NCBI GenBank assembly: GCA_029250305.1
Contig: JAQXFM010000154.1
Coordinates: forward strand, 1 to 13,166
Length of the DNA: 13,166 nucleotides
Direction of reading: 5' to 3'
DNA from: Candidatus Poseidoniaceae archaeon
GTDB lineage: Archaea; Thermoplasmatota; Poseidoniia; Poseidoniales; Poseidoniaceae
Shown piece by piece: positions 6,601-13,166 of this stretch. Position numbers and translations under genes: made by a program. The notes beneath the pieces are model-generated. The model did not search any database. It saw only the letters and a program-made list of their open reading frames with translations, and had not been told where the DNA came from. How positions within the stretch are numbered: the first letter of the stretch is position 1; every line of letters starts with the position of its first letter.

Positions 6601-9547
6601 GGACAATGGTAAATCCAATCAAATCGTGAACATTGCTGGTAGCATTCGCCTCGAGAATCTTGACATTTCCCCTGACCCAAGTCGATACTACATGGTTTTG
6701 GAACAGAAGACAATCAACACCTCGGACGAGAATTTCTCGGTTGAGTGGATCAGCATCGAAAACCAATCTGGTGTCATCGGTGGCGATTTCGACCTCAACA
6801 TCGATCTCGGCTTTGCAGCCGGTGAGGAAACCTACCGGTTCCGCATCGACGGCTACGAAGGCGGCGACACATTGTGCCCGGCCTCCATCTATCGACCTGA
6901 CAGCGAGTGTGCAATCCCGTTCAACCTCTCGATTGACACCCTCGACCCGAGTCTGATTGAAGTGAAAATTCTCAATGGACAAGTGGACCCATCCTTGGAA
7001 AGCAACTGGCGAACCATGGTTGACGACACGTGGGTTGTTCCATCCGCAAACCAACAAATCCGCCTCAATGCCTATGACCTGCCAAACCCACCGGCAAGCC
7101 TTGACATCAAAATCTGGGTCGAAAACGACCACGATGCGAACAGCGACGGTTTGGCTGATGCCAGTGAATACATCACGGTCACAGTGAACAACGACGGCCA
7201 AGCACCGTTTGCTAATTACACAGGTTCCTTCAGCGACATGGCCAACATCGGCGCAGACCCAGTTGGCAAGGTGTCCATTTGGATTGAAGGATATGATCTG
7301 GCAGGCAACCCAATCGACGGTGGTGCACCAGGCTTCGAAAACGATCATTTCACCTACGTTTCGATGAGTTCCAAGTCACCGGTCATTCGAAACTTCTTCA
7401 TCGATGACTCGAGGGATGGCCGCTTCTTGAACTCCAATCAACCTCAGTACGACGGAAAGTGGAATCAAACCATGTATGCTGGAAACCAGTATTCCTTGGT
7501 TGTCGAAGCAAACGACGACAATGGATGGCGAGATGTCTCGTACTTCCATGTCGACCTCGCTGATGATCGAGACGACATGAACGTCTACTACTACCCACGA
7601 AACGGAACGGCTTGGACCGATTCACCATGGATCACCATTCTCGAAGAAAGCGACATCTCGGACGGCCCACAAATGCTCCGCATGGATGGCGGCGCGCTCA
7701 TCGATCCGTTCGAAGCAGACTTCATCCTCGATCTTCCAATCCGAATTGATTGGGGGGTTCTTGGCGCAACCACTGCTCTAAACAACCCAGTGCTCTACAT
7801 GCAAGACCTTGACAACCCAAGATACCGCATGCTTCCAGCACCCGGGCGACACATCCAAGATTGGTATTACAGCGATGGAATTCAACTCGATTTCCGAACT
7901 GATGAAGTCAACAATCTCATGGTCACACCTGTGTTTGAGGATCTCTCCGAGCCTCAAACCGAGGATGTTCGCAAGGGCTTCGTGTACCCTGGTGACACCA
8001 TTTCGTTCCAAGGGCAGTACGCTTACTTGGACGGAATCAACAACAACGTGTTCATCACACCTGAAATTCCGTTGACCCTCGAAATCACCCGCTCAAATGC
8101 GCTCGCTGACGGCGCAAAGGGCTACGTTCCGTTCCCAGGTGAAGTGACCTACCACACCTTCACAGGCGGTGTCTTCGATATCAACCTCACAGCAGCACCT
8201 GTTGCAAACGATTACCAATACTCGTTCCGCTTGTGCCCATTCGACGACCCGACAACCGCTCTTGATGATGCCACTTCGTGTGGTGCTGAGGAAACTGGCC
8301 TTCCCGATGGCGCAGTGGACAGCACACCAGCTGTGTGCGCTGGTTCGAGTTCCTATGGCTGCTCAACCTTCAACATCCGAGTGGACGGTAACCCGCCAGA
8401 AGTCAACACTGATTCGTGGACTGCCAAGCGCGGTGCAACCGGTGAAGTCATCTCTGGTGACATGCCAACATCCACCTATCACTGCGTAGATGTCGAAGTC
8501 GTCCTCAAGGAACGAGAAGCATTGTTCCAGGGTGACGTGAGCGTCGCTTGGGCATTCTACTCTGACTCAAGCAACAACATCGTTTGGCCACTTTACCGAA
8601 CTTCGTTTGGTGACGAAGCAATGACCGCTGAACTCACCCTAGCACCGTTGGGTGGCTCCTACGCCGCATCTGCGACATGCATCGACCTGTGGCCACTCGA
8701 AGAGGGGCAACTCGAACCTGCTGAAGATCAAATCAGCAACGTTGAACTCGTGATGTGGATTGAGGCTAAGGACTCAGCTGGTGCTGCCGTCATCTTTGGC
8801 GGTGGACCAACCGAGGAGGGAGGCGTTGCTGCAATCTTCTCAAGTTCAGAGGAACACAAGTCGACCTACCGGTTCATCCACGAAGAGCCAAGCTTTGCAG
8901 TTGAAAACACCATCTTGACGCCATCATCCCCAGAAGTTGGCGATAAGATGAAACTTCAAATTGAAGTTCGAAACGACGGTACCATGGCAGGCGGAACAAC
9001 CCTTTCGGTTCGTTCGGTCACAGCAGGTGGCATACCTGTGCTCGAAGGCACGGTTGAAACCGGTGACATCGATATTCTCGACAAGAAGTGGGTGACCATC
9101 GATTTGATTGAATTCTCACAAGCCACCACTGGAATGTACTACCTCATCTCTGATGAAACGACCAATGAACTTCTCTACAACGGCTCTGCTGAAGGCGAGC
9201 AGTTCAATGTGAAGGTCCAGAGTGAGTCAAGCGATGGAACAACGGTTCTGCTCATCCTCGTCGCCCTCGTGACGGTTGTTGTGATCCTCGGTATCGTTGT
9301 CCTCGTGCTCGTTCGCCGAGACAGCGACGATGGAATGTTTGAGGACGGCTATGATGAGGACGATGCGCCAGCAAAGGCATACGTCGAACTCCCTGGTCAA
9401 TCAACGTCAGCACCGGCTGCTAATGTGACCCCTGAGATGGCCGCTGCTATGCAGAAATTCCCACAATGGAATCAAGAAGAAATCCAAGGTTACTTTGACC
9501 AAGGGTGGAGCATTGAGGCATTGGAAGATTGGGTCAACAATCAGTGA
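3638..9547 (+). CDS. Giant secreted surface protein with MAM-like, Ig-like and CARDB-like modules and C-terminal membrane anchor
   Basis: This 1969-residue protein begins with a signal peptide (hydrophobic core about 10-24, likely cleaved near residue 26, no lipobox). Residues 172-371 resemble the MAM/immune-inhibitor-A-like jelly-roll: CYSGSYCWGTGLN at the start, SYALRSPSMYIDLAL, then IAIDLIQYVGQYIQLQF and GWYIDNFRLGD at the end. Several beta-rich Ig-like regions follow. A canonical EF-hand loop, DANSDGLADASE, lies at 1166-1177. A four-cysteine segment (1533, 1548, 1567, 1575) comes later, then a CARDB-like domain at about 1755-1862 (VGDKMKLQIEVRNDGT). About 19 N-x-S/T sequons suggest N-glycosylation. 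One membrane helix lies at about 1870-1893, followed by RR and an acidic cytoplasmic tail of about 74 residues ending in a tryptophan-rich helical motif. No catalytic site was recognised, so adhesion, cell-wall structure or sensing are all possible. Its stop overlaps the next start by four bases. Confidence 0.9.
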   Translation: MTHENRNLRAPLFLVALMVLAPFAGAANVTTFANQDSEADIEMRDGTAFLNRDDGSIDLPSGDTVTSASMDLSVNMIEHAAHQRIDTDTMSRVWNPNYNNQLTKFSNESHFTYEDGATATPVSLTAEGLLTDFEETQADFADQRDFYQNSFGFDHGEIGGTSGPAPPGVPDCYSGSYCWGTGLNDNDYTNEFYNQGNNNGKSYALRSPSMYIDLALKDTTAYFDSYHDLDRITPSGTNPAIKYTDCAYVQIRTSSSGVFPPDPTGFQYIDIDIGNSSGVGYSNGYYRVSTGSNNAGEIYSQCNGDGINGNDYALGGTSVSTGNPTGWGNIAIDLIQYVGQYIQLQFVLEDNDISGSDGGAAGWYIDNFRLGDVLPQTATMDINGFLPSVQSGENQPNGYGILTIESETTSSATLSLEVMDSATGQTVVDNHGNPMVGLQGKIIELWEINSTEYPSVNFRLSFDSGSSRLSSPVFHGFSIGTRVGTGFNQTDDMTTGVINGVWEAEGGMPMVYSPTLNDVSYTPELERSSFSKPITRITAHVQDDCTEVPTIDLQGYGGDGLIGMIPDTEYTLDSPIFGFETLMSYQNNCNVGGIWFDLHFGHHADNFQVDIANDSNIDWGFDEPAFGSFGRQTNFLLNKVNGINYGTDAANISTDLTGVAEGGNFMLPKGAVVRSTDFVLDEVTIRSSTDPTEGFNFSVLSGTQEVSLGAIGNVSRVLPEYLEATDLTAALNSLLTNPLVPVSHIDAYGNEWMTFRFKAESPSSETGATMVIRDIDVVYNLTTTLDNSDGLDLELNKGVALWDGGSMANVEIAVTSTSGGGLTLSNLAIVTASGYDNTLSVTGNPVGFYPNGELYEIVTTHTVAASTTSNLVESFLTLESSTGTVILSYSDAIGFAEASDVNDLITLESTSTQSDITDGKQITWRFIVNSNWEDTDEVRIYAGLLAGNGVNGLPSAVLMAPVGGNAVENDAVITAFEVRNDIGLSQDLDNGKSNQIVNIAGSIRLENLDISPDPSRYYMVLEQKTINTSDENFSVEWISIENQSGVIGGDFDLNIDLGFAAGEETYRFRIDGYEGGDTLCPASIYRPDSECAIPFNLSIDTLDPSLIEVKILNGQVDPSLESNWRTMVDDTWVVPSANQQIRLNAYDLPNPPASLDIKIWVENDHDANSDGLADASEYITVTVNNDGQAPFANYTGSFSDMANIGADPVGKVSIWIEGYDLAGNPIDGGAPGFENDHFTYVSMSSKSPVIRNFFIDDSRDGRFLNSNQPQYDGKWNQTMYAGNQYSLVVEANDDNGWRDVSYFHVDLADDRDDMNVYYYPRNGTAWTDSPWITILEESDISDGPQMLRMDGGALIDPFEADFILDLPIRIDWGVLGATTALNNPVLYMQDLDNPRYRMLPAPGRHIQDWYYSDGIQLDFRTDEVNNLMVTPVFEDLSEPQTEDVRKGFVYPGDTISFQGQYAYLDGINNNVFITPEIPLTLEITRSNALADGAKGYVPFPGEVTYHTFTGGVFDINLTAAPVANDYQYSFRLCPFDDPTTALDDATSCGAEETGLPDGAVDSTPAVCAGSSSYGCSTFNIRVDGNPPEVNTDSWTAKRGATGEVISGDMPTSTYHCVDVEVVLKEREALFQGDVSVAWAFYSDSSNNIVWPLYRTSFGDEAMTAELTLAPLGGSYAASATCIDLWPLEEGQLEPAEDQISNVELVMWIEAKDSAGAAVIFGGGPTEEGGVAAIFSSSEEHKSTYRFIHEEPSFAVENTILTPSSPEVGDKMKLQIEVRNDGTMAGGTTLSVRSVTAGGIPVLEGTVETGDIDILDKKWVTIDLIEFSQATTGMYYLISDETTNELLYNGSAEGEQFNVKVQSESSDGTTVLLILVALVTVVVILGIVVLVLVRRDSDDGMFEDGYDEDDAPAKAYVELPGQSTSAPAANVTPEMAAAMQKFPQWNQEEIQGYFDQGWSIEALEDWVNNQ

Positions 9548-10365
9548 GCGTGGCTCCTTTGCCAGAGCGACTGGATTGGGAAGACCATGTGTGGTCAGAC
9601 CCTGACGGCGGACAAATTCTCCTTCATGGAGTGCTGCCAACAGTGGTCTACCCCCGCACCATGCGCCCCCGCACCAATTGGCACGGCGTTGCTTTCTTGG
9701 AATCGCCTGATGTTGTTGACTTGTGGGTCCAAGAGGAGAAAGACGAGGCAGAATCGCCCGGCGTGAATTTAACCCACGGGCTCATTTCAGGCGGTGCGAT
9801 GGGAATCTATCTTGACGAAGTTAGCCTCCTTGAAGACGTACCATCTGGACGATTTCCAGACCCGGAGCCACGTCGGTTGCATCGCAACGCAGAACGCCAT
9901 GAGCGTCCAGTGTACTTTGCTGAACCAACAGCGGATGATGACCAGTGGAGCGAACACTTGACCAACGAAGCGAAAGCAGCCTCCCATTGGAAGAAACTCC
10001 TCGGCATGATATCCTTAGGAGGAAAATGGCGAAAGCGAGTCAAGAAGAACATCTTCCTCGCACAAAAACCACCCAAAGGGGTTTCTCCAAACTTCGCATC
10101 TGCCGCCGTGCTCGCTACGACATGGTGGGACCTCAATGAATGGATTGTTGGAGAGAAGGTCGTCGAGGCACGTGACCTTCGATATGCAGAGCGCCTTCGT
10201 GGGGCCTTGGCAGACCTGAGGGTTCCATTCGGTGAGGAAGCAGTCTTGCTTTTACCAGTCTTTTTGCCCCATCGAAATGCCGTTCTGGAGGCTCTTGAAT
10301 CCCTTCCTCAACCAGAGGAGATTACTTCAAACCCCACCGACACGGCTGGGACAGAGGAGGAGTGA
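9544..10365 (+). CDS. Soluble protein of unknown function, possibly a divergent TraB-like protein
   Basis: The 273-residue product has no signal peptide or membrane segment. The GTG at 9544 is chosen because it overlaps the preceding stop (GTGA), a typical coupled start; an in-frame TTG at 9529 and GTG at 9550 are alternatives. Two regions recall TraB/GumN-family proteins. Near the N-terminus, QILLHGVLPTVVYP is followed by ESPDVVDLWVQEE, like the strand-H-G and PDVV elements of TraB. Near the C-terminus, EARDLRYAERLRGAL (residues 208-222) is followed by a strand (AVLLLPVFLPHRN) with His243, like the RDRYMAERL and VVGAGH elements. Conserved glycines and catalytic-type residues are weak, so the assignment is tentative. 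A basic stretch (KWRKRVKKN) lies in the middle and the C-terminus is acidic. It is sandwiched between the giant surface gene and the TBP-like gene, so a shared process is likely. Confidence 0.75.
   Translation: MSVAPLPERLDWEDHVWSDPDGGQILLHGVLPTVVYPRTMRPRTNWHGVAFLESPDVVDLWVQEEKDEAESPGVNLTHGLISGGAMGIYLDEVSLLEDVPSGRFPDPEPRRLHRNAERHERPVYFAEPTADDDQWSEHLTNEAKAASHWKKLLGMISLGGKWRKRVKKNIFLAQKPPKGVSPNFASAAVLATTWWDLNEWIVGEKVVEARDLRYAERLRGALADLRVPFGEEAVLLLPVFLPHRNAVLEALESLPQPEEITSNPTDTAGTEEE
10354..10362 (+). promoter_or_regulatory. Shine-Dalgarno of the TBP-like gene
   Basis: GAGGAGGAG overlaps the end of the upstream coding region and lies five bases before the ATG at 10368. It favours that ATG over the in-frame GTG at 10362, which would have almost no spacer. 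Confidence 0.6.
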
Positions 10366-10367
10366 CC

Positions 10368-10910
10368 ATGGTGGCAAACGCAATTGATGTTCGAATCGAA
10401 AATCAACTGGTGCGCTTTGTTCCTCCACAGCCCGTGGACCAAGATTCAGTTGTGGCCCAACTCGGTGGTCAGAAAACCGGTGGCGTGGTCATCAAAGTGC
10501 TCGACCGACCACGCGCTACAATTGTCATCGATCAGAAGGGCAGGATTGTCGTGCATGGCACTCACCGTGTCGAAGCAGCTCGTGCTGCTGCAAAAGAAAT
10601 GATGCTCCGCCTTGGACTCAATGATTCTGGACTTGAAACTGAACTCGGACCAGTTGTGGCTTCATTTGAGTTTGGTCAATCGTTGCTTGTCGAGAGCGTT
10701 GTCGGCGACTTCGGCGCAGGCACTGCTCACTATGATGAGCGACTTGGTTGCGCAACCGTTGAGGACACTCGTCACAACCTCACACTCCACATGTGGCCAA
10801 ACGGCCGTTGCATCGCAACCGATGCACGCCACCGTAACATGGTCGCCATGGCTGCCGTGTTCTGGAAAGGGCGATTCTCAGACAAGAAACTCTTGGTTGA
10901 TCGCATTTGA
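10368..10910 (+). CDS. Divergent TBP-fold protein (TATA-binding protein paralogue)
   Basis: At 180 residues the product has the length of an archaeal TBP and its two-repeat pattern. Repeat 1 (about 8-82) contains IENQLVRF, TGGVVIKVLDRPRATIVI and GRIVVHGTHRVEAARAA. Repeat 2 (about 95-166) contains VVASFEFGQSLLVESVV, YDERLGCATVEDT and GRCIATDARHRNM. These match TBP elements such as VVASxDLGxxLxLEKIA, FPGLVYRLxxPK and SGKVVCTGAKS. The residues that intercalate and kink TATA DNA look replaced: Thr37 and Asp55 in repeat 1, Leu126 and Trp143 in repeat 2. The Asn of the first repeat (Asn12) seems kept, while its counterpart near residue 94 is Gly. It is therefore probably not the general initiation factor but a TBP-derived regulator or a protein with another role. 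It starts two bases after the upstream stop, so the genes are co-transcribed. Confidence 0.75.
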   Translation: MVANAIDVRIENQLVRFVPPQPVDQDSVVAQLGGQKTGGVVIKVLDRPRATIVIDQKGRIVVHGTHRVEAARAAAKEMMLRLGLNDSGLETELGPVVASFEFGQSLLVESVVGDFGAGTAHYDERLGCATVEDTRHNLTLHMWPNGRCIATDARHRNMVAMAAVFWKGRFSDKKLLVDRI

Positions 10911-10971
10911 GCCGCCAGTTTGGCCCATGCGTTGAAAACCATCACCGTACTCAGCAGAACGAGGGTTCACG

Positions 10972-11859
10972 ATGGGTACGGTTGAGCAGTGGGATGGTCC
11001 AATCGTGGACAATCATTTCCATTTGAACCGGAAAGGACTGTTTCTCCATGCCGCTGGCGAATTCAAGCGTGCAGGTGGAACTGATCTGGTGCTCGTTCAT
11101 TGCCCAGATTTCCAATCGCCACCAACAACTCGATCCGGTCATTTCGACACATACAACGACACTGTGGCGATGGCTGCGGAGGTTCGTGAGGCTCACGGCC
11201 TCGGTGTACGTGTGGTCTTGGGGCCTCACCCTGCAGCGTTCGCTCATCAATTCGAAGCGTGGTTGGATGAAGACGGTGAAGCAGGTGCAGAACGTGCGAT
11301 GGCCAATTACCGTGACAGCATCGATGCTGCGATGGAACTGATAAATGAAGGAAAAGCCCACGCTGTCGGCGAAGTCGGTCGGCCTCATTGGCCGGTCAGT
11401 GATCGGATTTGGGACCTGTCGAATGTCTTGTTAGAAGAGACGATGAGCATGGCGAGAAAAGAAGGTGTCACCCTCCAACTCCATGTCGAAGGTGAACTCG
11501 AGTCAACCTACGCCAGTTTGGCAGCCATGGCCGACCGAGTCGGATTGGATAAACGACGGTTAGTTCGCCATTATGCCCCCCCGACTCTCACGGCAAGCAT
11601 CACTCAAGGCCTCACACCAAGTGTCCTCATCGGAAAGGGGGCCATCGAAGAAGTGATGGCGACCGCCGCAACCTCCAGCCACGGCTTCCTCCTTGAAACA
11701 GATTACATGGACGACGTTCGACGACCAGGTGCCGTTCTTGGGCCAAAAACGGTTCCAAAACGGACTCAGCAACTTCTCAATGCAGGAATCGATGAATCTT
11801 TTTTGTGGAAAGCACATCAAGAATTGCCAGATTTTTTGTACGGTCCAACCGAAAATTAA
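10972..11859 (+). CDS. TatD-related metal-dependent hydrolase
   Basis: The 295-residue protein has the metal-site motifs of the TatD/amidohydrolase TIM-barrel in order: DNHFHL (His15, His17), GPHP (84-87), GEVGRPHW with Glu134, LQLHVEG with His171, RHYAPP with His200, and ETDYMDD with Asp244. All expected ligands are present, so it should be catalytically competent. TatD proteins are metal-dependent phosphohydrolases, often DNases; the archaeal branch this resembles (predicted TIM-barrel hydrolases) lacks a settled substrate. The ATG at 10972 is preceded by GAGGG (10961-10965), a weak Shine-Dalgarno with a six-base spacer. The 61-base gap after the TBP-like gene could be read through or hold its own promoter; no clear TATA box was seen. 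The next gene starts 74 bases downstream. Confidence 0.88.
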   Translation: MGTVEQWDGPIVDNHFHLNRKGLFLHAAGEFKRAGGTDLVLVHCPDFQSPPTTRSGHFDTYNDTVAMAAEVREAHGLGVRVVLGPHPAAFAHQFEAWLDEDGEAGAERAMANYRDSIDAAMELINEGKAHAVGEVGRPHWPVSDRIWDLSNVLLEETMSMARKEGVTLQLHVEGELESTYASLAAMADRVGLDKRRLVRHYAPPTLTASITQGLTPSVLIGKGAIEEVMATAATSSHGFLLETDYMDDVRRPGAVLGPKTVPKRTQQLLNAGIDESFLWKAHQELPDFLYGPTEN

Positions 11860-11933
11860 GCGTTGGAAAGAGTCCACAAATTGGGATACGATTGGCCATC
11901 ACATTGATGAGATAGCGTCCCTACCGCAACAAC

Positions 11934-13064
11934 ATGGGAAGCTTTGGCAAGACCTTCACCGCTGCGCTCATCGTGGCCTTGTTTGTGCTTCCAGCGTTCA
12001 CAACCTCGGTCTCTGCGCAAGATTCTCCTCTCCCCGCAGTGCAACTTGATTGCGGTGCAGATCCTGTCATGGAGGTTCATCCGAACTCTTACCAAGACGC
12101 CATTCTCGAATGCACGGTGACAAACCCAACATCGGCAAGTGAAGTCATCGAAGTCAACAAGATTGAATGGGACGGCGTCAATGTTGAAATGACCCTGAGC
12201 GAAGATGAATTCACCCTCGCTGCTGGTGATGAAGAAACCTTCAATGTCATCTTTACAGGCCAAACCAGGCTTCCTGCCTCCCTTACTCATGAATTCGAAC
12301 TCGAGGCCAAAGTTGTCTCATGGAACAACCTTCCCTACGGGCAGCTTCCTGATGGTCCATGGGTCGTGAACCAATCCTACCTTGGTGACTTCTCAATTGC
12401 ATCCTACGGTATGATTGAACTTCTGATGTCAGACAAGACCACCCGTGAATTCACCACTGCTGAAGAGGTCGATTTCACTTTCCAATTCACAAACAAGGGC
12501 AACGATGATGACAAGATTCGAGTCTCCATTGCGAATGAAGCAGACCTCGCAGCAGCAGGGTTCTCCTTCCCGGAGGGATCCTTCATTGCTGAAGATGTCC
12601 CATACCAGGGCACCTCAAGCCTTCGCACGCTCAAACTCTTCAGTCCTGCAGATATCACCGAAGACATCAGACTCCCTGTGATTTTCAAAGCAGAAAGCAC
12701 CGTTGATCCAGGTGCTCCGGCAAGCGAAATCACGGTCCAACTTAACATGGTCGCTCCCGGCCAGTCCAACTCCTTTAGCGGAAACTTAGAGGAAATCGAC
12801 AAAGACCAACTCCTTCAATACGGTGCCATCGGCGGCGGTCTCATTCTTGTTCTGTTGCTGGTTGTTGTCCTAGCGAAAGCCACCAAGCGTTCAGCAAACA
12901 AAGGACCTGTGGGCAAGGTGGTGTCCACCCAGTCCCCTGCCATCGACCTTCCAGAAGAGAGCGACAGCGAGGATGAACTTGGTGATGATTTGGATGATTT
13001 CTTTTCAGACCTTGGTGGCGACGCGCCACCTGATGAATTTGACGATATGTTCTCAGATTTGTAA
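11934..13064 (+). CDS. Membrane-anchored surface protein with two Ig-like domains and acidic cytoplasmic tail
   Basis: The 376-residue product has a signal peptide (hydrophobic core about 8-22, probable cleavage after VSA at residue 28). Two beta-rich domains follow at about 33-155 and 157-273. The second contains FTFQFTNKGNDDDKIRV, typical of NEW3/CARDB-type Ig-like folds of archaeal surface proteins. Cys40 and Cys60 could form a disulfide in domain 1. One membrane helix lies at 297-315, followed by AKATKRS, then a strongly acidic tail (341-376) that ends in two copies of a short motif, LDDFFSDL (353-360) and FDDMFSDL (369-376). The topology is that of the giant protein in the same window: outside Ig-like part, single helix, acidic inside tail. 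No catalytic motif was found. No Shine-Dalgarno precedes the ATG, so it may be leaderless. The function is probably structural, adhesive or receptor-like. Confidence 0.87.
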   Translation: MGSFGKTFTAALIVALFVLPAFTTSVSAQDSPLPAVQLDCGADPVMEVHPNSYQDAILECTVTNPTSASEVIEVNKIEWDGVNVEMTLSEDEFTLAAGDEETFNVIFTGQTRLPASLTHEFELEAKVVSWNNLPYGQLPDGPWVVNQSYLGDFSIASYGMIELLMSDKTTREFTTAEEVDFTFQFTNKGNDDDKIRVSIANEADLAAAGFSFPEGSFIAEDVPYQGTSSLRTLKLFSPADITEDIRLPVIFKAESTVDPGAPASEITVQLNMVAPGQSNSFSGNLEEIDKDQLLQYGAIGGGLILVLLLVVVLAKATKRSANKGPVGKVVSTQSPAIDLPEESDSEDELGDDLDDFFSDLGGDAPPDEFDDMFSDL

Positions 13065-13089
13065 CCCTGAACGGCGAATGAAACAGGGT
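13064..13089 (+). repeat. Inverted repeat at the stop codon of the surface protein gene
   Basis: ACCCTG (13064-13069) and CAGGGT (13084-13089) can pair over a 14-base loop, starting with the last base of the TAA stop. No T run follows, so it is weak as a terminator; it could be a 3' mRNA structure. Confidence 0.25.
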
Positions 13090-13137
13090 CGCAGATTAGC
13101 GGTTCTACCCTTGAACACATAGGGAACCATCATAGGT

Positions 13138-13159
13138 TAGGTGTGCCGGCCAACACCTA
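13138..13159 (+). repeat. Seven-base inverted repeat near the right edge
   Basis: TAGGTGT (13138-13144) and ACACCTA (13153-13159) flank an eight-base GC-rich centre, GCCGGCCA, which contains the palindrome GCCGGC. It could be a hairpin or operator for a gene beyond the window. The rest of 13065-13166 holds nothing else recognisable. Confidence 0.3.
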
Positions 13160-13166
13160 CCCATTG

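Noticed and set aside
6242..7348. 368-residue open frame antisense to the giant surface gene
   Set aside because: It is a shadow of codon bias in the sense gene; composition is Val/Cys-rich without motifs, and the sense frame has clear domains.
13065..13166. Possible RNA gene at the right edge
   Set aside because: The small inverted repeats do not form a tRNA cloverleaf or any RNA fold I recognise, and the region is cut by the window end.

Overview
The window reads as mesophilic archaeal DNA of about 50% GC, most likely a planktonic euryarchaeon of the Marine Group II / Poseidoniales type. The signs are a TBP-fold protein, a SelB-like elongation-factor relative, Shine-Dalgarno motifs of the AGGTGA/GGAGG type, an apparently leaderless small gene, and two secreted Ig-like surface proteins that each end in one membrane anchor and an acidic tail. 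The lineage is inferred from gene content; no rRNA or other phylogenetic marker is present.

Left part (1-3535). A two-helix membrane protein runs off the left edge on the minus strand (<1-907). A palindrome-rich divergent gap separates it from a 54-residue single-pass membrane peptide (1079-1243, plus). Convergent to that are two closely spaced minus-strand genes: an acyl-CoA thioesterase-like hotdog protein (2839-2312), then a SelB/EF-Tu-like protein whose G domain has lost its nucleotide-binding motifs (2270-1248). A ThiI-like PP-loop tRNA sulfurtransferase without a THUMP domain (2864-3535, plus) lies divergent to the thioesterase.

Central part (3638-10910). A 1969-residue secreted, membrane-anchored surface protein fills 45% of the window. 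Its stop overlaps a GTG start (GTGA) of a soluble protein of unknown, possibly TraB-like, function. Two bases after that gene's stop, behind a strong Shine-Dalgarno, begins a divergent TBP-fold protein that lacks most of the DNA-kinking phenylalanines. The spacing implies one transcript with translational coupling.

Right part (10972-13166). A TatD-related metal-dependent hydrolase has its full set of metal ligands. It is followed by a second, smaller surface protein (signal peptide, two Ig-like domains, one membrane segment) whose acidic cytoplasmic tail ends in two copies of a short [LF]DD[FM]FSDL motif. The last 102 bases hold no gene, only two small inverted repeats.

No tRNA, rRNA, CRISPR array, insertion sequence or prophage signal was seen. 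The most unusual part is the coupled trio of giant surface protein, unknown soluble protein and degenerate TBP paralogue. The degenerate SelB-like factor is also notable.
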